The notes beneath the pieces were generated by a model that was given only the letters and a program-made list of their open reading frames with translations, did not search any database and had not been told where the DNA came from. A stretch of DNA of 9,788 nucleotides from JAYVJM01 sp043769275. Its GTDB lineage: Bacteria; Pseudomonadota; Gammaproteobacteria; Pseudomonadales; UBA7239. Where the stretch lies: positions 1 to 9,788 of the forward strand of contig JAYVJM010000045.1 of assembly GCA_043769275.1 (NCBI GenBank), written 5' to 3'. Position numbers and translations under genes: made by a program. Shown in pieces: positions 1 to 7,410 of the stretch. Position 1 is the stretch's first letter; each line of letters opens with the position of its first letter.

Positions 1-97
1 TACCCTTTTTGATATGCAACAACACGCGTTTTTTAAGGTCTTGACTGTAGCTCATCTGATTAGTGTATTCCTGTCTTGTTGTTTGTGCGATTAGCTA
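1..97 (-). mobile_element. Right end of an IS630-type insertion sequence, cut by the window edge
   Basis: The stretch holds the first codons of an IS630-like transposase gene reading leftward off the window, plus about 40 bp of non-coding sequence that would contain one terminal inverted repeat. IS630-family elements insert at TA dinucleotides and duplicate them. The inferred boundary falls at the TATA at 96-99, exactly where the neighbouring transporter reading frame stops resembling its family. The other end of the element lies outside the window, so the inverted repeat cannot be confirmed. The limits are inferred. Confidence 0.5.
2..55 (-). CDS. IS630-family transposase, N-terminal fragment (partial at window edge)
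   Basis: The minus-strand ATG at 53-55 opens 18 codons reading MSYSQDLKKRVLLHIKKG before the window ends. This matches the usual start of IS630-type transposases (MxYSxDLRxKVLxxxxxG), the first helix of the N-terminal helix-turn-helix DNA-binding domain. The DDE catalytic domain would lie outside the window. The family is clear from the motif, but 18 residues are a thin basis and cannot show whether the transposase is intact. A possible AGGA lies about 13 bases upstream, which is too far to be a good ribosome binding site. Confidence 0.55.
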   Translation of the reverse strand, partial: MSYSQDLKKRVLLHIKKG

Positions 98-274
98 TAA
101 CATGCGCAATAACATGACATCCGCCACCGCAGCGCCATATCCATAGGCCGGCTTGATAAACACGCCTTTGCAGGAAAACAGCAGTGCTGCGACAGAAACC
201 CGTGCTAGGCCGGAGCGAAAGATTGTAGCGAGAGATAAAAAAAGTGAGGCAAAAAAACGCGTCGGTGCGTTCAT
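95..274 (-). pseudogene. DMT/EamA-family transporter, 5' fragment truncated by the IS insertion
   Basis: A 59-codon ORF starts at the ATG at 272-274, with AGGA nine bases upstream. After a poorly conserved N-terminus it reads AALLFSCKGVFIKPAYGYG and then DVMLLRML, which is the pattern of the first transmembrane helix and following loop of drug/metabolite transporter (EamA) proteins (typically LLFSxKGIFIKxAYxYG...LLALRMLF). Such proteins are about 280-310 residues with ten helices. Here the frame stops right after LLRML at a TAG next to a TA dinucleotide, and IS630-type transposase sequence follows. It is therefore read as the 5' remnant of a transporter gene split by an IS. It follows rlmL on the same strand with 166 bp between. 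The family call rests on one motif region. Confidence 0.5.
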
Positions 275-440
275 TTTTATTTTTCCTGAAATAGAAAGGC
301 GCCAATGAAATGCGCGAAAAAAACCGCTAAATATCAAGGCGTTATGATTTTATTCGGCTAAAAATAATGTTCTTTTTTTGTTTTCAGTAACAGAGAGTTC
401 CTAATAAATGTATCAGGAATTCCTGTCATGCCATCCCGCA

Positions 441-2684
441 CTACCGACTAATCAACCAGCACTGATGAATTTTCTGGCTGCGCTGAAAGTCTTTGTCAAT
501 CGTCTGCGCAGACATGTTTTTGACGTGCCAGCCGTTTTCAGTAAACGCCTCTTGCTCCAACTTGAAACGCTGGTGATTGGTGACAAACACCAGAACGCCA
601 TCGTCGTTTAATAAGTCGAGTGCTGCACCGATCAGCTCTACTTGGTCGCGCTGTATGTCTAGCGTGCATTGCATTTTTTTGGAGTTGGAAAAAGTGGGCG
701 GGTCTAGATAAATCACGTCAAATTTTTCAGTGGCGATGTTTAACCACTGCAAGCAGTCGTCTGTTAGCAATTTATGTTTGCGTGTGTCGATGCCGTTGGC
801 AATAAAGTTGCGGCGCGCCCAGTCGATGTATGTGGCCGACATGTCAATACTCAGCGACGAAAGCGCGCCGGATTCTGCGGCATACACGGAGGCGCTTGCG
901 GTGTAACAAAATAAATTCAAAAAGTGTTTTCCCTGCGTTATTTCTGCCAAGAAAGAACGCACGGGGCGTGTATCCAGAAACAAGCCGGTATCAAGATAGC
1001 TGTGTAAATCTATCCAAAAAAACTTTGTGTTTTCCAGTGCCGGAAAGGGTACTTTTTCTTGCGTTTTCTCAGCAGTGTGAGAAAGTTTTTTCTTATTGTT
1101 TGTGTTTTTTTGATACTGATTATCGCCGCGTTGGCGTTCGCGGCTTTTCAACACTACGCGACGTAAAGGCAAATTAAAAGCGGCTGAAACAGCGAGTTGC
1201 GCCTCCTCTCTTCGACGGCGTGCAGCTTGTTCGTCAATGGTTTTTGGGGGTGCGTATTCCTGCAAGTGCACAGATATTTCTTCGTTGTCGCTGTTTTGAT
1301 AAACGTCGATAGCAAAAGCATATTCGGGCAAGTCGGCATCGTAAAGGCGATAGCAAGAAACGCCACTACGCGCCAGCCAGCTTGCTAGTTTTTGCTGGTT
1401 TTTGTGTAAGCGGTTGTAGAGCATTTGTGCCGATTCAGAAAGTACAGCAGGCAAAACAACCGTTTCTTTTTGTACTGCCAACACGGGCTTGAAATGATTT
1501 TTTTCGTTCAGTTCGAACAAATACAAGCGGCAGGGAATTGCGCCATTGTCAAAGCGGTACGATTTATAACTGCGCAAGCCAATCGCCTGTGCGTAAAGTT
1601 TATCGCTGGTCAATATGGCTCCTTGCCAGCCGTGCATTGCGCCCATTTTTTCGCCTAGGCACGCATATAGGCCAATTAAGTCTGGGTCGTTGTCCAAGCG
1701 CTCGCCGTAAGGCGGATTGCAAATCAGCAAGCCACTTTTGGCGCGCGGCGGCTGGCTGTCATTTGCGTGCTCGGCTTCTATGGAAATGTATTCACTTAAA
1801 CCGGCACGCGTGATGTTCGCACGCGCTTTTTTAATCACCGTCGTCAGCACGTCACTGCCGGCGATTTTGGGCAGGTCTGCGCTGCCTACATTCAATAATT
1901 TGTTGCGCGCTTCTTTGCGCAAGCTGTGCCACAGCGCTTCATCGTGCCAGGGGCATTGCGCAACGCCCCACTGTTGCCGATAGGTGCCAGGCGCAATATT
2001 TGCAGCCATCAATGCCGCTTCAATTAAAAATGTTCCGCTGCCGCAAAAGGGGTCAAACAGCGCGCCGCCCAGCTTTGCAATGGCAGGCCAGCCCGCACGC
2101 ACTAGCATGGCGGCGGCCAGTGTTTCTTTTAGTGGTGCCTCACCGGCTTCTTGTCGGTAGCCGCGTCGATGAAGGCTGCCATTGCCTAAATCCACTGCTA
2201 CTTGCACATATTCGCTGTGCATGTGGCTATTGGCGTGGCCGCTATCATTTAAAAGCACCGCATTAAAGCGAATGTCGGGATTGTCTTTTGCTACGGAAGC
2301 GCGCCGTGTGCCATCTCTGGTGCTATCGACTAGCGCGTCTTTGACACGCTGTGCGCCAAACATGCTGTTTCGAAAGGTGTTTGATTCGCCAATGAAGTCC
2401 ACGCATAAAGATATGTCTGGATTAATGTAGGGCGACCAATCAACCGCACACAATTCATGATACAAATCGTCTGCTGTTTTTGCCGACACTTCACACACCG
2501 GCAGTAAAACTCGATTGGCTAAACGCGTGCCCAGTAACACGCGGTAAACAATTTCTGGGCTTGCGGAAAAATGTACGATGCGATCGCCCGCCACAACGTC
2601 CTGTGCCAATAAATCAACGAGTTCATTGGCTAATAAAGACTCCATGCCACGCGCACATGTGGCAACCAATACTAAAGGTTTCAT
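441..2684 (-). CDS. rlmL: Bifunctional 23S rRNA methyltransferase RlmKL (m2G2445 and m7G2069)
   Basis: The 747-residue product is the fused RlmL-RlmK enzyme. In the family, the N-terminal half methylates G2445 (N2) and the C-terminal half methylates G2069 (N7) of 23S rRNA during large-subunit assembly, using S-adenosylmethionine in the cytoplasm. Visible order: an N-terminal THUMP-type region (about residues 40-165), the first methyltransferase domain with DPFCGSGTF (211-219) and catalytic CNPPYGERL (322-330), then the RlmK part with LDTGLFLDTRPVR (564-576), the SAM loop LNLFCYTAS (589-597) and LDPPTFSNSK (660-669). It is somewhat longer than the E. coli protein (702 residues), partly through a lysine/asparagine-rich linker at about 520-545. 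The SAM loop has Ala596 where Gly is usual. It starts 23 bp after pyrD on the same strand, suggesting co-transcription. Its ribosome binding site is weak (GGGA about 14 bases upstream). Confidence 0.96.
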   Translation of the reverse strand: MKPLVLVATCARGMESLLANELVDLLAQDVVAGDRIVHFSASPEIVYRVLLGTRLANRVLLPVCEVSAKTADDLYHELCAVDWSPYINPDISLCVDFIGESNTFRNSMFGAQRVKDALVDSTRDGTRRASVAKDNPDIRFNAVLLNDSGHANSHMHSEYVQVAVDLGNGSLHRRGYRQEAGEAPLKETLAAAMLVRAGWPAIAKLGGALFDPFCGSGTFLIEAALMAANIAPGTYRQQWGVAQCPWHDEALWHSLRKEARNKLLNVGSADLPKIAGSDVLTTVIKKARANITRAGLSEYISIEAEHANDSQPPRAKSGLLICNPPYGERLDNDPDLIGLYACLGEKMGAMHGWQGAILTSDKLYAQAIGLRSYKSYRFDNGAIPCRLYLFELNEKNHFKPVLAVQKETVVLPAVLSESAQMLYNRLHKNQQKLASWLARSGVSCYRLYDADLPEYAFAIDVYQNSDNEEISVHLQEYAPPKTIDEQAARRRREEAQLAVSAAFNLPLRRVVLKSRERQRGDNQYQKNTNNKKKLSHTAEKTQEKVPFPALENTKFFWIDLHSYLDTGLFLDTRPVRSFLAEITQGKHFLNLFCYTASASVYAAESGALSSLSIDMSATYIDWARRNFIANGIDTRKHKLLTDDCLQWLNIATEKFDVIYLDPPTFSNSKKMQCTLDIQRDQVELIGAALDLLNDDGVLVFVTNHQRFKLEQEAFTENGWHVKNMSAQTIDKDFQRSQKIHQCWLISR

Positions 2685-2707
2685 TTTAGATTTTTATTCC
2701 CAAAAAA

Positions 2708-3724
2708 TTATAAGCATGCCAAGCTGTGTGCGCATTCGCGCACCAGTTTTGGCCCTTGGTAAATCAAACCACTATAAAGCTGAACAAGGCTTGCGCCTGC
2801 GGCTATTTTTTCTTTTGCTTGAGTGCCATTTTCAATGCCGCCAACGCCAATAACTGGAATTTTTCCTCCCAACGCTTGTGTGATTTTCTTGAGGATATCT
2901 GTGGATTTTTCAAACAGGGGCGCACCGCTCATGCCGCCTGCTTCATTTTCTAACAAAGTGCCAGCCAGTGCAGATTTTTCTACGGTGGTATTGGTGGCAA
3001 TCACCCCGTCTATTTCTAGGTTTAGAAAAATATGCGCGATGTCGGAAATATCGTTATCGGCCAGATCGGGCGCGATTTTCACCAGCATCGGTTTGTATTT
3101 TCGATGCTGATTGCATAATTTTTTCTGCCTGTTTTTTAATCCTTCAAGCAGCCGTTGCAGGTTGTCGCCAAATTGCAGGTCGCGTAAACCAAGCGTATTA
3201 GGCGACGAAACATTTACCGTTATGTAGTCGCAGTCTGCGTAAACGGCATCTAGGCAAAACACATAGTCGTCCAGCGCATTTTCTAATGGCGTTGCCGCGT
3301 TTTTGCCGATATTCACACCAAGAACGCCTTTGTATTTTCGTGCGCGTATTTTGTTTGCTAGATGTTCAACGCCCAAGTTATTAAAGCCCATACGATTGAG
3401 AAGTGCGTGCTGCTTTTCCGCGCGAAATAGGCGGGGTGTTGGGTTCCCTATTTGCGGGCGGGGTGTGATGGTGCCCACTTCCAAAAAACCAAATCCCAAT
3501 GCGCCTAGCGCGTCGATGTAGTCAGCGTTTTTATCTAGGCCGGCTGCCAGTCCGATGCGGTTGGGGAAGTGGATGCCGAATACCGTGTGCGGATCAAAAA
3601 CAGGCGCGCCAAAATAAGCGCGAGCAAATCCGCCTTTGTGCAGCAAGTTCAAAAATTTGAGCGTTAGATGATGGGCTTTTTCGGCTTCAAGCGAAAATAA
3701 GTAGGGGCGCAGCAAGGAATACAT
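2708..3724 (-). CDS. pyrD: Dihydroorotate dehydrogenase (quinone), class 2
   Basis: The 338-residue product oxidises dihydroorotate to orotate in de novo pyrimidine synthesis, using FMN and passing electrons to membrane quinones. Class 2 features are clear: an N-terminal amphipathic helical extension for membrane/quinone contact (about 1-40), NRIGLAAGLDKNADYIDAL (55-73), PRPQIGNPTPRLFR (88-101), NRMGFNN (110-116), GVNIGKN (136-142), the catalytic-serine loop VNVSSPNTLGLR (170-181, base probably Ser174), VKIAPDL (215-221), ATNTT (243-247), GGMSGAPL (263-270) and the FMN-phosphate site VIGVGGI (291-297). The length is normal. The start is supported by GAGGT seven bases upstream (3732-3736 on the plus strand). 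It is the first gene of the minus-strand block and is followed after 23 bp by rlmL. Confidence 0.97.
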   Translation of the reverse strand: MYSLLRPYLFSLEAEKAHHLTLKFLNLLHKGGFARAYFGAPVFDPHTVFGIHFPNRIGLAAGLDKNADYIDALGALGFGFLEVGTITPRPQIGNPTPRLFRAEKQHALLNRMGFNNLGVEHLANKIRARKYKGVLGVNIGKNAATPLENALDDYVFCLDAVYADCDYITVNVSSPNTLGLRDLQFGDNLQRLLEGLKNRQKKLCNQHRKYKPMLVKIAPDLADNDISDIAHIFLNLEIDGVIATNTTVEKSALAGTLLENEAGGMSGAPLFEKSTDILKKITQALGGKIPVIGVGGIENGTQAKEKIAAGASLVQLYSGLIYQGPKLVRECAHSLACL

Positions 3725-3726
3725 GG

Positions 3727-3758
3727 CGATAACCTCATAAAAAGCGTGTGGGTAATCG
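3727..3758 (-). promoter_or_regulatory. Possible pyrD leader hairpin overlapping the ribosome binding site
   Basis: In the minus-strand transcript, CGATTACC (3758-3751) can pair with GGTTATCG (3734-3727), an 8-bp stem with one central T-T mismatch and a 16-base loop. The right arm takes in part of the GAGGT ribosome binding site and ends two bases before the ATG. In E. coli, pyrC and pyrD are controlled by pyrimidine-dependent transcription start choice that decides whether a leader hairpin blocks translation. This could be an analogous arrangement, but the stem is modest and no alternative start effect can be read from sequence alone. Confidence 0.25.
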
Positions 3759-3772
3759 GATGGTGCGTCGGC

Positions 3773-3801
3773 ATTATCCGTGATGGGCGGGCTTGCGCCA
3801 A
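3773..3801 (-). promoter_or_regulatory. Candidate sigma70 promoter for pyrD
   Basis: On the minus strand, TTGGCG (3801-3796; 4 of 6 to TTGACA) and GATAAT (3778-3773; 5 of 6 to TATAAT) are separated by exactly 17 bases. Initiation would fall near 3766, giving a leader of about 42 bases before pyrD. The bases after the -10 are GCCGACG, a mixed C/G start region of the kind seen at pyrimidine-regulated pyrC/pyrD promoters. This is a pattern match only. Confidence 0.45.
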
Positions 3802-4065
3802 ATATGGGCGTATGTGCCCGCTAGTGTGGTGCAGGCGACAAGGTGGCAGCAACAGGTTGATTCCGCATGTGTTTTGTTTAAATAAAGGGGTTATTTCCCT
3901 GTTGAAATACGTGGAGCGTGCGACGAATGGCGAGTGATTGATTTGAATACGCAGTGCGTGTAGCCTCACTCGGTGTCTGTTTTAACCGTTATTGTGTTGC
4001 GGCATGAAAGAGAGGCGCATAAGGGTTTTTGTCAAAAACAGATCGAATATTTGGCTGACTTCAAT

Positions 4066-4070
4066 AAGGA
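4066..4070 (+). promoter_or_regulatory. Ribosome binding site AAGGA deciding the start at 4078
   Basis: AAGGA lies seven bases before the ATG at 4078. The frame is open further upstream to a GTG at 3973, but that start has no comparable site and the extra 35 residues look unremarkable, so 4078 is chosen. Confidence 0.65.
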
Positions 4071-4077
4071 CATTGCT

Positions 4078-4704
4078 ATGCAAACCCATACGAAAACCCA
4101 TACGCACCTGCATTTTGATTTAAGCTTTTTGGCCATTGATACGCCAACTAAATTACATGTAGGCAGGCAGCGCATTGTTCTAAAACGCCACACCACCGCT
4201 ACACTAAAAACGCATCGCGCACTCAATACCGCTCTTCACTTAATTCCCGACGAAAAAATCACACATTATGCAGAGTCTGTTGCCTTACCAACCAGTACTG
4301 CACAGATGCTGCTGGTAACAACGCCAGCAAAAAGCGGCGCTGAAAAACTCGACACCATGTTGTTGTCCATGATTCATGTTCCGCGTGCGGCACGTGAAAA
4401 AGCTTTGAGTAATCGCCTCAAAGACGCACATAAAAACACGAAAAAGCCGCATCCAAAATTGGCGAGTTACGGCGTGCTGCACAGCGCAGAAGATGATCCG
4501 TCACCCATTATCGATGTGCATGATTTTAAAACAGCGATGGATGCCGCTATTTCACTGGTTTTTCATCATGTTGAATTAACCAATATTGGCGGCACTACCA
4601 GCGCAATCGTGACGGACATTATTGAGTATTCGAACGGTATCAGTGATCTTGCTATGCAAATTTTGCTGCAGGCACAGGCACACCTGAAAAATCCCACCAA
4701 ATAA
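4078..4704 (+). CDS. Unrecognised 208-residue protein; probable N-terminal part of a stop-interrupted larger protein
   Basis: I do not recognise this family. The N-terminus is His/Thr-rich (MQTHTKTHTHLHFDLSFL) with no signal peptide. The rest looks soluble and mixed: a basic central stretch (about 100-125, with RAAREKALSNRLKDAHKNTKK), then IIDVHDFKTAMDAAISLVFHH and a helix-rich end (IVTDIIEY...DLAMQILLQAQAHL). There is no membrane helix. It ends in TAA at 4702-4704, but the same frame continues directly through 30 coding-like codons into the 847-codon ORF, with no ribosome binding site between. The best reading is that this is the first fifth of a protein of about 1085 residues that acquired a stop codon. 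Alternatively it is a true separate small protein translated with the next one. It is the first gene of the plus-strand cluster. Confidence 0.6.
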   Translation: MQTHTKTHTHLHFDLSFLAIDTPTKLHVGRQRIVLKRHTTATLKTHRALNTALHLIPDEKITHYAESVALPTSTAQMLLVTTPAKSGAEKLDTMLLSMIHVPRAAREKALSNRLKDAHKNTKKPHPKLASYGVLHSAEDDPSPIIDVHDFKTAMDAAISLVFHHVELTNIGGTTSAIVTDIIEYSNGISDLAMQILLQAQAHLKNPTK

Positions 4705-4794
4705 AATTGGGTTTATTCGGCACCTTATCTGGATACTAACCTACAGCCTACCGATACCCATTATTACGCTTGGTCAAACACCACCAAAGAATGG
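4702..4794 (+). other. In-frame TAA followed by 30 coding-like codons without an obvious start
   Basis: The TAA at 4702-4704 and both flanking ORFs share one reading frame. Codons 4705-4794 translate to protein-like sequence (NWVYSAPYLDTNLQPTD, then HYYAWSNTTKEW) that runs smoothly into the next ORF. This stretch has no ATG in frame, and the GTG at 4795 and ATG at 4807 both lack a convincing ribosome binding site. That argues for a nonsense mutation, a sequencing error or stop readthrough rather than two independently started genes. Confidence 0.6.
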
Positions 4795-7338
4795 GTGACA
4801 GGGCCAATGAAAGACAGCATTAAGCAGGCGAAAAACGATCCGTCACTGCTGTCGACAAAAAATAGCGCAGGTGTTTATACCGTACAAAATGGCAACATCA
4901 ATGTATCTGCAATGCAATCGCAGGCAATTAGTGGCCAAAAGTCCACGTCGCTACGCGCGGATGCTGAAAATTATTGGACGCTGAACAATTTAACCCCGCA
5001 GCACGGCTACGAACAAACGTCTGACGTTACGTTCGACAACAACATTTTCTCTGTGGAATTTACCAATAACTGGTTGCGCTGGCTGTCGGGTTATGTGGAG
5101 TTTTACGGGCCCGATGGCAGCACGCCGGTGGTGCCGCAAAACTGGTCATCAATGGTGCCGGGCGGATTGGCGGGTGTCTATGACAGCGATACCAAAAAAT
5201 ATGTACAGATTTTTTCCTCCGTTAACACCATTTTGGCTATTCCTGTAGGCAATACCCCAAGCGCCATGACTTTCCCTTGGCCAGCCAATGCCAGCTCAGT
5301 GAAACTTATGGCGGGAGGTATCGGCAGAACCGGTGGCATACAAGGTCAGGACGGTCATTACTATGGCGGCTGGGACAGCCAAGCCTGTACGCCAGGTGCC
5401 ATCATGACCGGTATTTTCAACTTCGGTATTCCTACTGCCTGCTTGTTGATGGGCGCTGCGGTTGCTAACTCGTCGCTCACACGCATCGCGCAGGATATTT
5501 TCTCAACCGTGCTGGATATTGCCGTGGCGATTGTGAATGGGCCGGTCTCCAGTGCTATTCAGGGCGGAAACACCACCACATTAATGACAGCATTTGCTGA
5601 TCTTATCCCGCGATTATTGCTTGATTGTGCCGAGCTTGCCGTGTGGATGGATGCTGAAATTGCAGAGGCTGCCGTGGAGGAAGCTACGCCTATTTTTGGC
5701 TGGATCGCAATGGCGGTTTCGGTGATTACTGACATCGCACAATTGGCAGAAACATCGGCAGAGGTTGCGTCATCGCCGGCAACATTCGAGTTTATGGCCA
5801 GCCGCACGATTGACGCACAGTGGACACTAACGCCGGATGTCAATCACCAGAATACTTGGCCATTGGAGGCCACGCATTACGAGGTGGTGGCCACTTACAG
5901 CGACGGCACCTCGCGTTCCACCAGCGGGCGGATGCAATCATCGCCACAAACGGGGCCCATCACCGTCTATTTCAACAAAGATCAGAACAATCGTTTGCCA
6001 GCAGGCGGCACGGTTATGTTTAGCGCAAGATTTTATTCAGATAACGGCTGGCTGGCTGGGTTGGCAAAAACCGAACCAATGAGTGCCAATATTTCCGGCA
6101 ATTTGCTGACTGTTCCTGCTATGGCCATTACCGAAAATCTGGTACCACTCACATCAACCACGGTGTACCAGTTCGATGGAACGCTGGTGTTTGATGCTGC
6201 CAACGGGCAGCGGGAGTGGTCAAAAGCCGGTGGGGCATCGACGGCCACCGTTAAAGATTTAAGCAGCAGTAACGTGGGCAACAATTTAGCGGCACTCACC
6301 AATATCACCCTGAACCAGCAAGCCAGTCGTGTGGGGTATACCTGGGAAGCCTCTGGACAGAATATTCCTCTGGCAGGGCAAGGCGTTGATTTTTCAGGGC
6401 AAATGTTCAGCTTTCAAGGTATTGATGACCGCACAAATCCAGACACGGGCTTGCAGTTTGTTCCAGAAGGCTTTACTGCCAAACCCATGCTGCTATTTGA
6501 CTTGAGTGGCGCATCCGATGGCACGGGCAAAAACGTGTGGCTGGATCCGCGTCAAAGTCTTTACCATATTCGTCCTGTCAACTTGGTCGGATCTCAGTCA
6601 TTTGACCTTGCCACCGGCACGAGTTGGGGGCGTTTCAATCAGCAAATTGATGCGGCTGTTGTGCATCCCTCCGGTTATGTTGTTGGTGTGAGCACAGCGA
6701 ATAGCAAGATAGAAATTCTCAAGTTCGGCGCAAATCCCGTGCCGGACGCACAGGCGCCGTTAGCCAACATCTACTCCGGTTATGGCACGCGCGTTGGGCT
6801 GGTGCATATTCCCGTGGGTGTGGCTGCATTGTCATCCGCAGGTTTTGTGGTTTTGGAAGAGGCAGACTCCTCACTTACAGATGCAGGGGCGCGCATACAG
6901 GCTTTTGATTTTTTTGGCAATCCAGCACCTATTTTTGCTGACAATTCCGCAGTGGCAACGCTTAAAAACGAAGGCTTGTCTGTCACACTGCTAGATATTG
7001 CTGTGGAATCGAAGGGGTATATTTACGTGCTCAAGTACCTCAATGACGGTGGCAGTGTGAGCGATTACCGTCTTGATATTTACAACCCAGACGGCACGTG
7101 GCTATCACAAACAGCTGGGCTTGCCGCTGCACGCATGACGGTCGATATTTGGCGCACGATGTACACGCTAAATTTTGCGTTACTTGAGAAGCCGCAGGGC
7201 GGGCGCAGTGAGCCGTCGTTGAGTATTTGGTTGCCGTCGCCACCAACGACACAAGGAATGTCAGCGTTTTCTGCCGTATCTGTGCAAGCAGAAACCCAGA
7301 AAAAAACAAAAGACAACGCGCCGGCTTTTACGAATTAA
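4795..7338 (+). CDS. Large unrecognised protein: hydrophobic helix cluster, Ig-like segment, NHL/beta-propeller-like C-terminus
   Basis: The listed start is the first possible start codon (GTG); the true protein probably begins at 4078 (see the in-frame TAA). I cannot name the family. Numbering from 4795: residues 55-170 look beta-rich. Residues 200-317 carry four hydrophobic stretches (about 200-225, 234-257, 263-284, 298-317) with acidic helices between, resembling a membrane-active or pore-type helical bundle rather than classical transporter helices. Residues 357-430 look like an Ig/Fn3-type sandwich (YEVVATYSDGTS, then LPAGGTVMFSARFYSDNGWLAG). Residues 600-815 have blade-like repeats, the clearest being LLDIAVESKGYIYVLKY with YRLDIYNPDGTWL (732-770), as in NHL propellers. 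There is no signal peptide in either version. A terminator hairpin follows, then the BPI-like gene. Toxin, adhesin or storage roles are all possible and unproven. Confidence 0.75.
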   Translation: MTGPMKDSIKQAKNDPSLLSTKNSAGVYTVQNGNINVSAMQSQAISGQKSTSLRADAENYWTLNNLTPQHGYEQTSDVTFDNNIFSVEFTNNWLRWLSGYVEFYGPDGSTPVVPQNWSSMVPGGLAGVYDSDTKKYVQIFSSVNTILAIPVGNTPSAMTFPWPANASSVKLMAGGIGRTGGIQGQDGHYYGGWDSQACTPGAIMTGIFNFGIPTACLLMGAAVANSSLTRIAQDIFSTVLDIAVAIVNGPVSSAIQGGNTTTLMTAFADLIPRLLLDCAELAVWMDAEIAEAAVEEATPIFGWIAMAVSVITDIAQLAETSAEVASSPATFEFMASRTIDAQWTLTPDVNHQNTWPLEATHYEVVATYSDGTSRSTSGRMQSSPQTGPITVYFNKDQNNRLPAGGTVMFSARFYSDNGWLAGLAKTEPMSANISGNLLTVPAMAITENLVPLTSTTVYQFDGTLVFDAANGQREWSKAGGASTATVKDLSSSNVGNNLAALTNITLNQQASRVGYTWEASGQNIPLAGQGVDFSGQMFSFQGIDDRTNPDTGLQFVPEGFTAKPMLLFDLSGASDGTGKNVWLDPRQSLYHIRPVNLVGSQSFDLATGTSWGRFNQQIDAAVVHPSGYVVGVSTANSKIEILKFGANPVPDAQAPLANIYSGYGTRVGLVHIPVGVAALSSAGFVVLEEADSSLTDAGARIQAFDFFGNPAPIFADNSAVATLKNEGLSVTLLDIAVESKGYIYVLKYLNDGGSVSDYRLDIYNPDGTWLSQTAGLAAARMTVDIWRTMYTLNFALLEKPQGGRSEPSLSIWLPSPPTTQGMSAFSAVSVQAETQKKTKDNAPAFTN

Positions 7339-7344
7339 GAAACA

Positions 7345-7385
7345 GCAAGGCATCTTTTTTATAAAGAAGGTGCTTTGCGCTTTTT
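7345..7385 (+). terminator. Strong rho-independent terminator after the large ORF
   Basis: GCAAGGCATCTTTTT (7345-7359) pairs with AAGAAGGTGCTTTGC (7364-7378) over 15 positions, three of them G-U, around a TATA loop. GC and a run of five T follow (7381-7385). It lies just after the stop at 7338 and ends 25 bases before the next gene's ATG. In the minus direction no T-run follows the stem, so it acts on plus-strand transcripts. Confidence 0.8.
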
Positions 7386-7398
7386 ATGCCTAAACAAC

Positions 7399-7403
7399 GA
7401 GGA
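7399..7403 (+). promoter_or_regulatory. Ribosome binding site GAGGA deciding the start at 7411
   Basis: GAGGA lies seven bases before the ATG at 7411. The frame is open upstream to a TTG at 7375, but that codon sits inside the terminator stem and lacks its own site, so 7411 is the start. Confidence 0.8.
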
Positions 7404-7410
7404 AAGTACC

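Larger units (their letters stand above)
3725..4077. other. Divergent intergenic region between pyrD and the accessory cluster
   Basis: These 353 bases separate pyrD (leftward) from the plus-strand cluster. The left end holds the pyrD ribosome binding site, leader and candidate promoter; the right end holds the ribosome binding site of the next gene. Frames are open across parts of it, but none shows recognisable protein sequence or a good start. For the plus strand I see only a weak promoter match, TTGATT (3857-3862) with AAATAA (3880-3885) at 17-base spacing. No RNA gene, repeat or terminator was recognised here. Confidence 0.6.

Noticed and set aside
60..305. An 81-codon minus-strand frame overlapping the transporter stub
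   Set aside because: Its translation shows no family resemblance, whereas the overlapping frame carries the DMT motif and a ribosome binding site.
414..425. Perfect 12-bp palindrome CAGGAATTCCTG downstream of rlmL
   Set aside because: It has no loop, no T-run for termination and no second copy; a chance palindrome is sufficient explanation.
3857..3885. Plus-strand promoter for the cluster (TTGATT, 17 bases, AAATAA)
   Set aside because: Both hexamers match consensus poorly and other equally weak matches exist nearby, so it is mentioned only as part of the intergenic description.
3973..4077. Upstream GTG start extending the 208-residue protein by 35 residues
   Set aside because: No good ribosome binding site at 3973, whereas the ATG at 4078 has AAGGA at ideal spacing.
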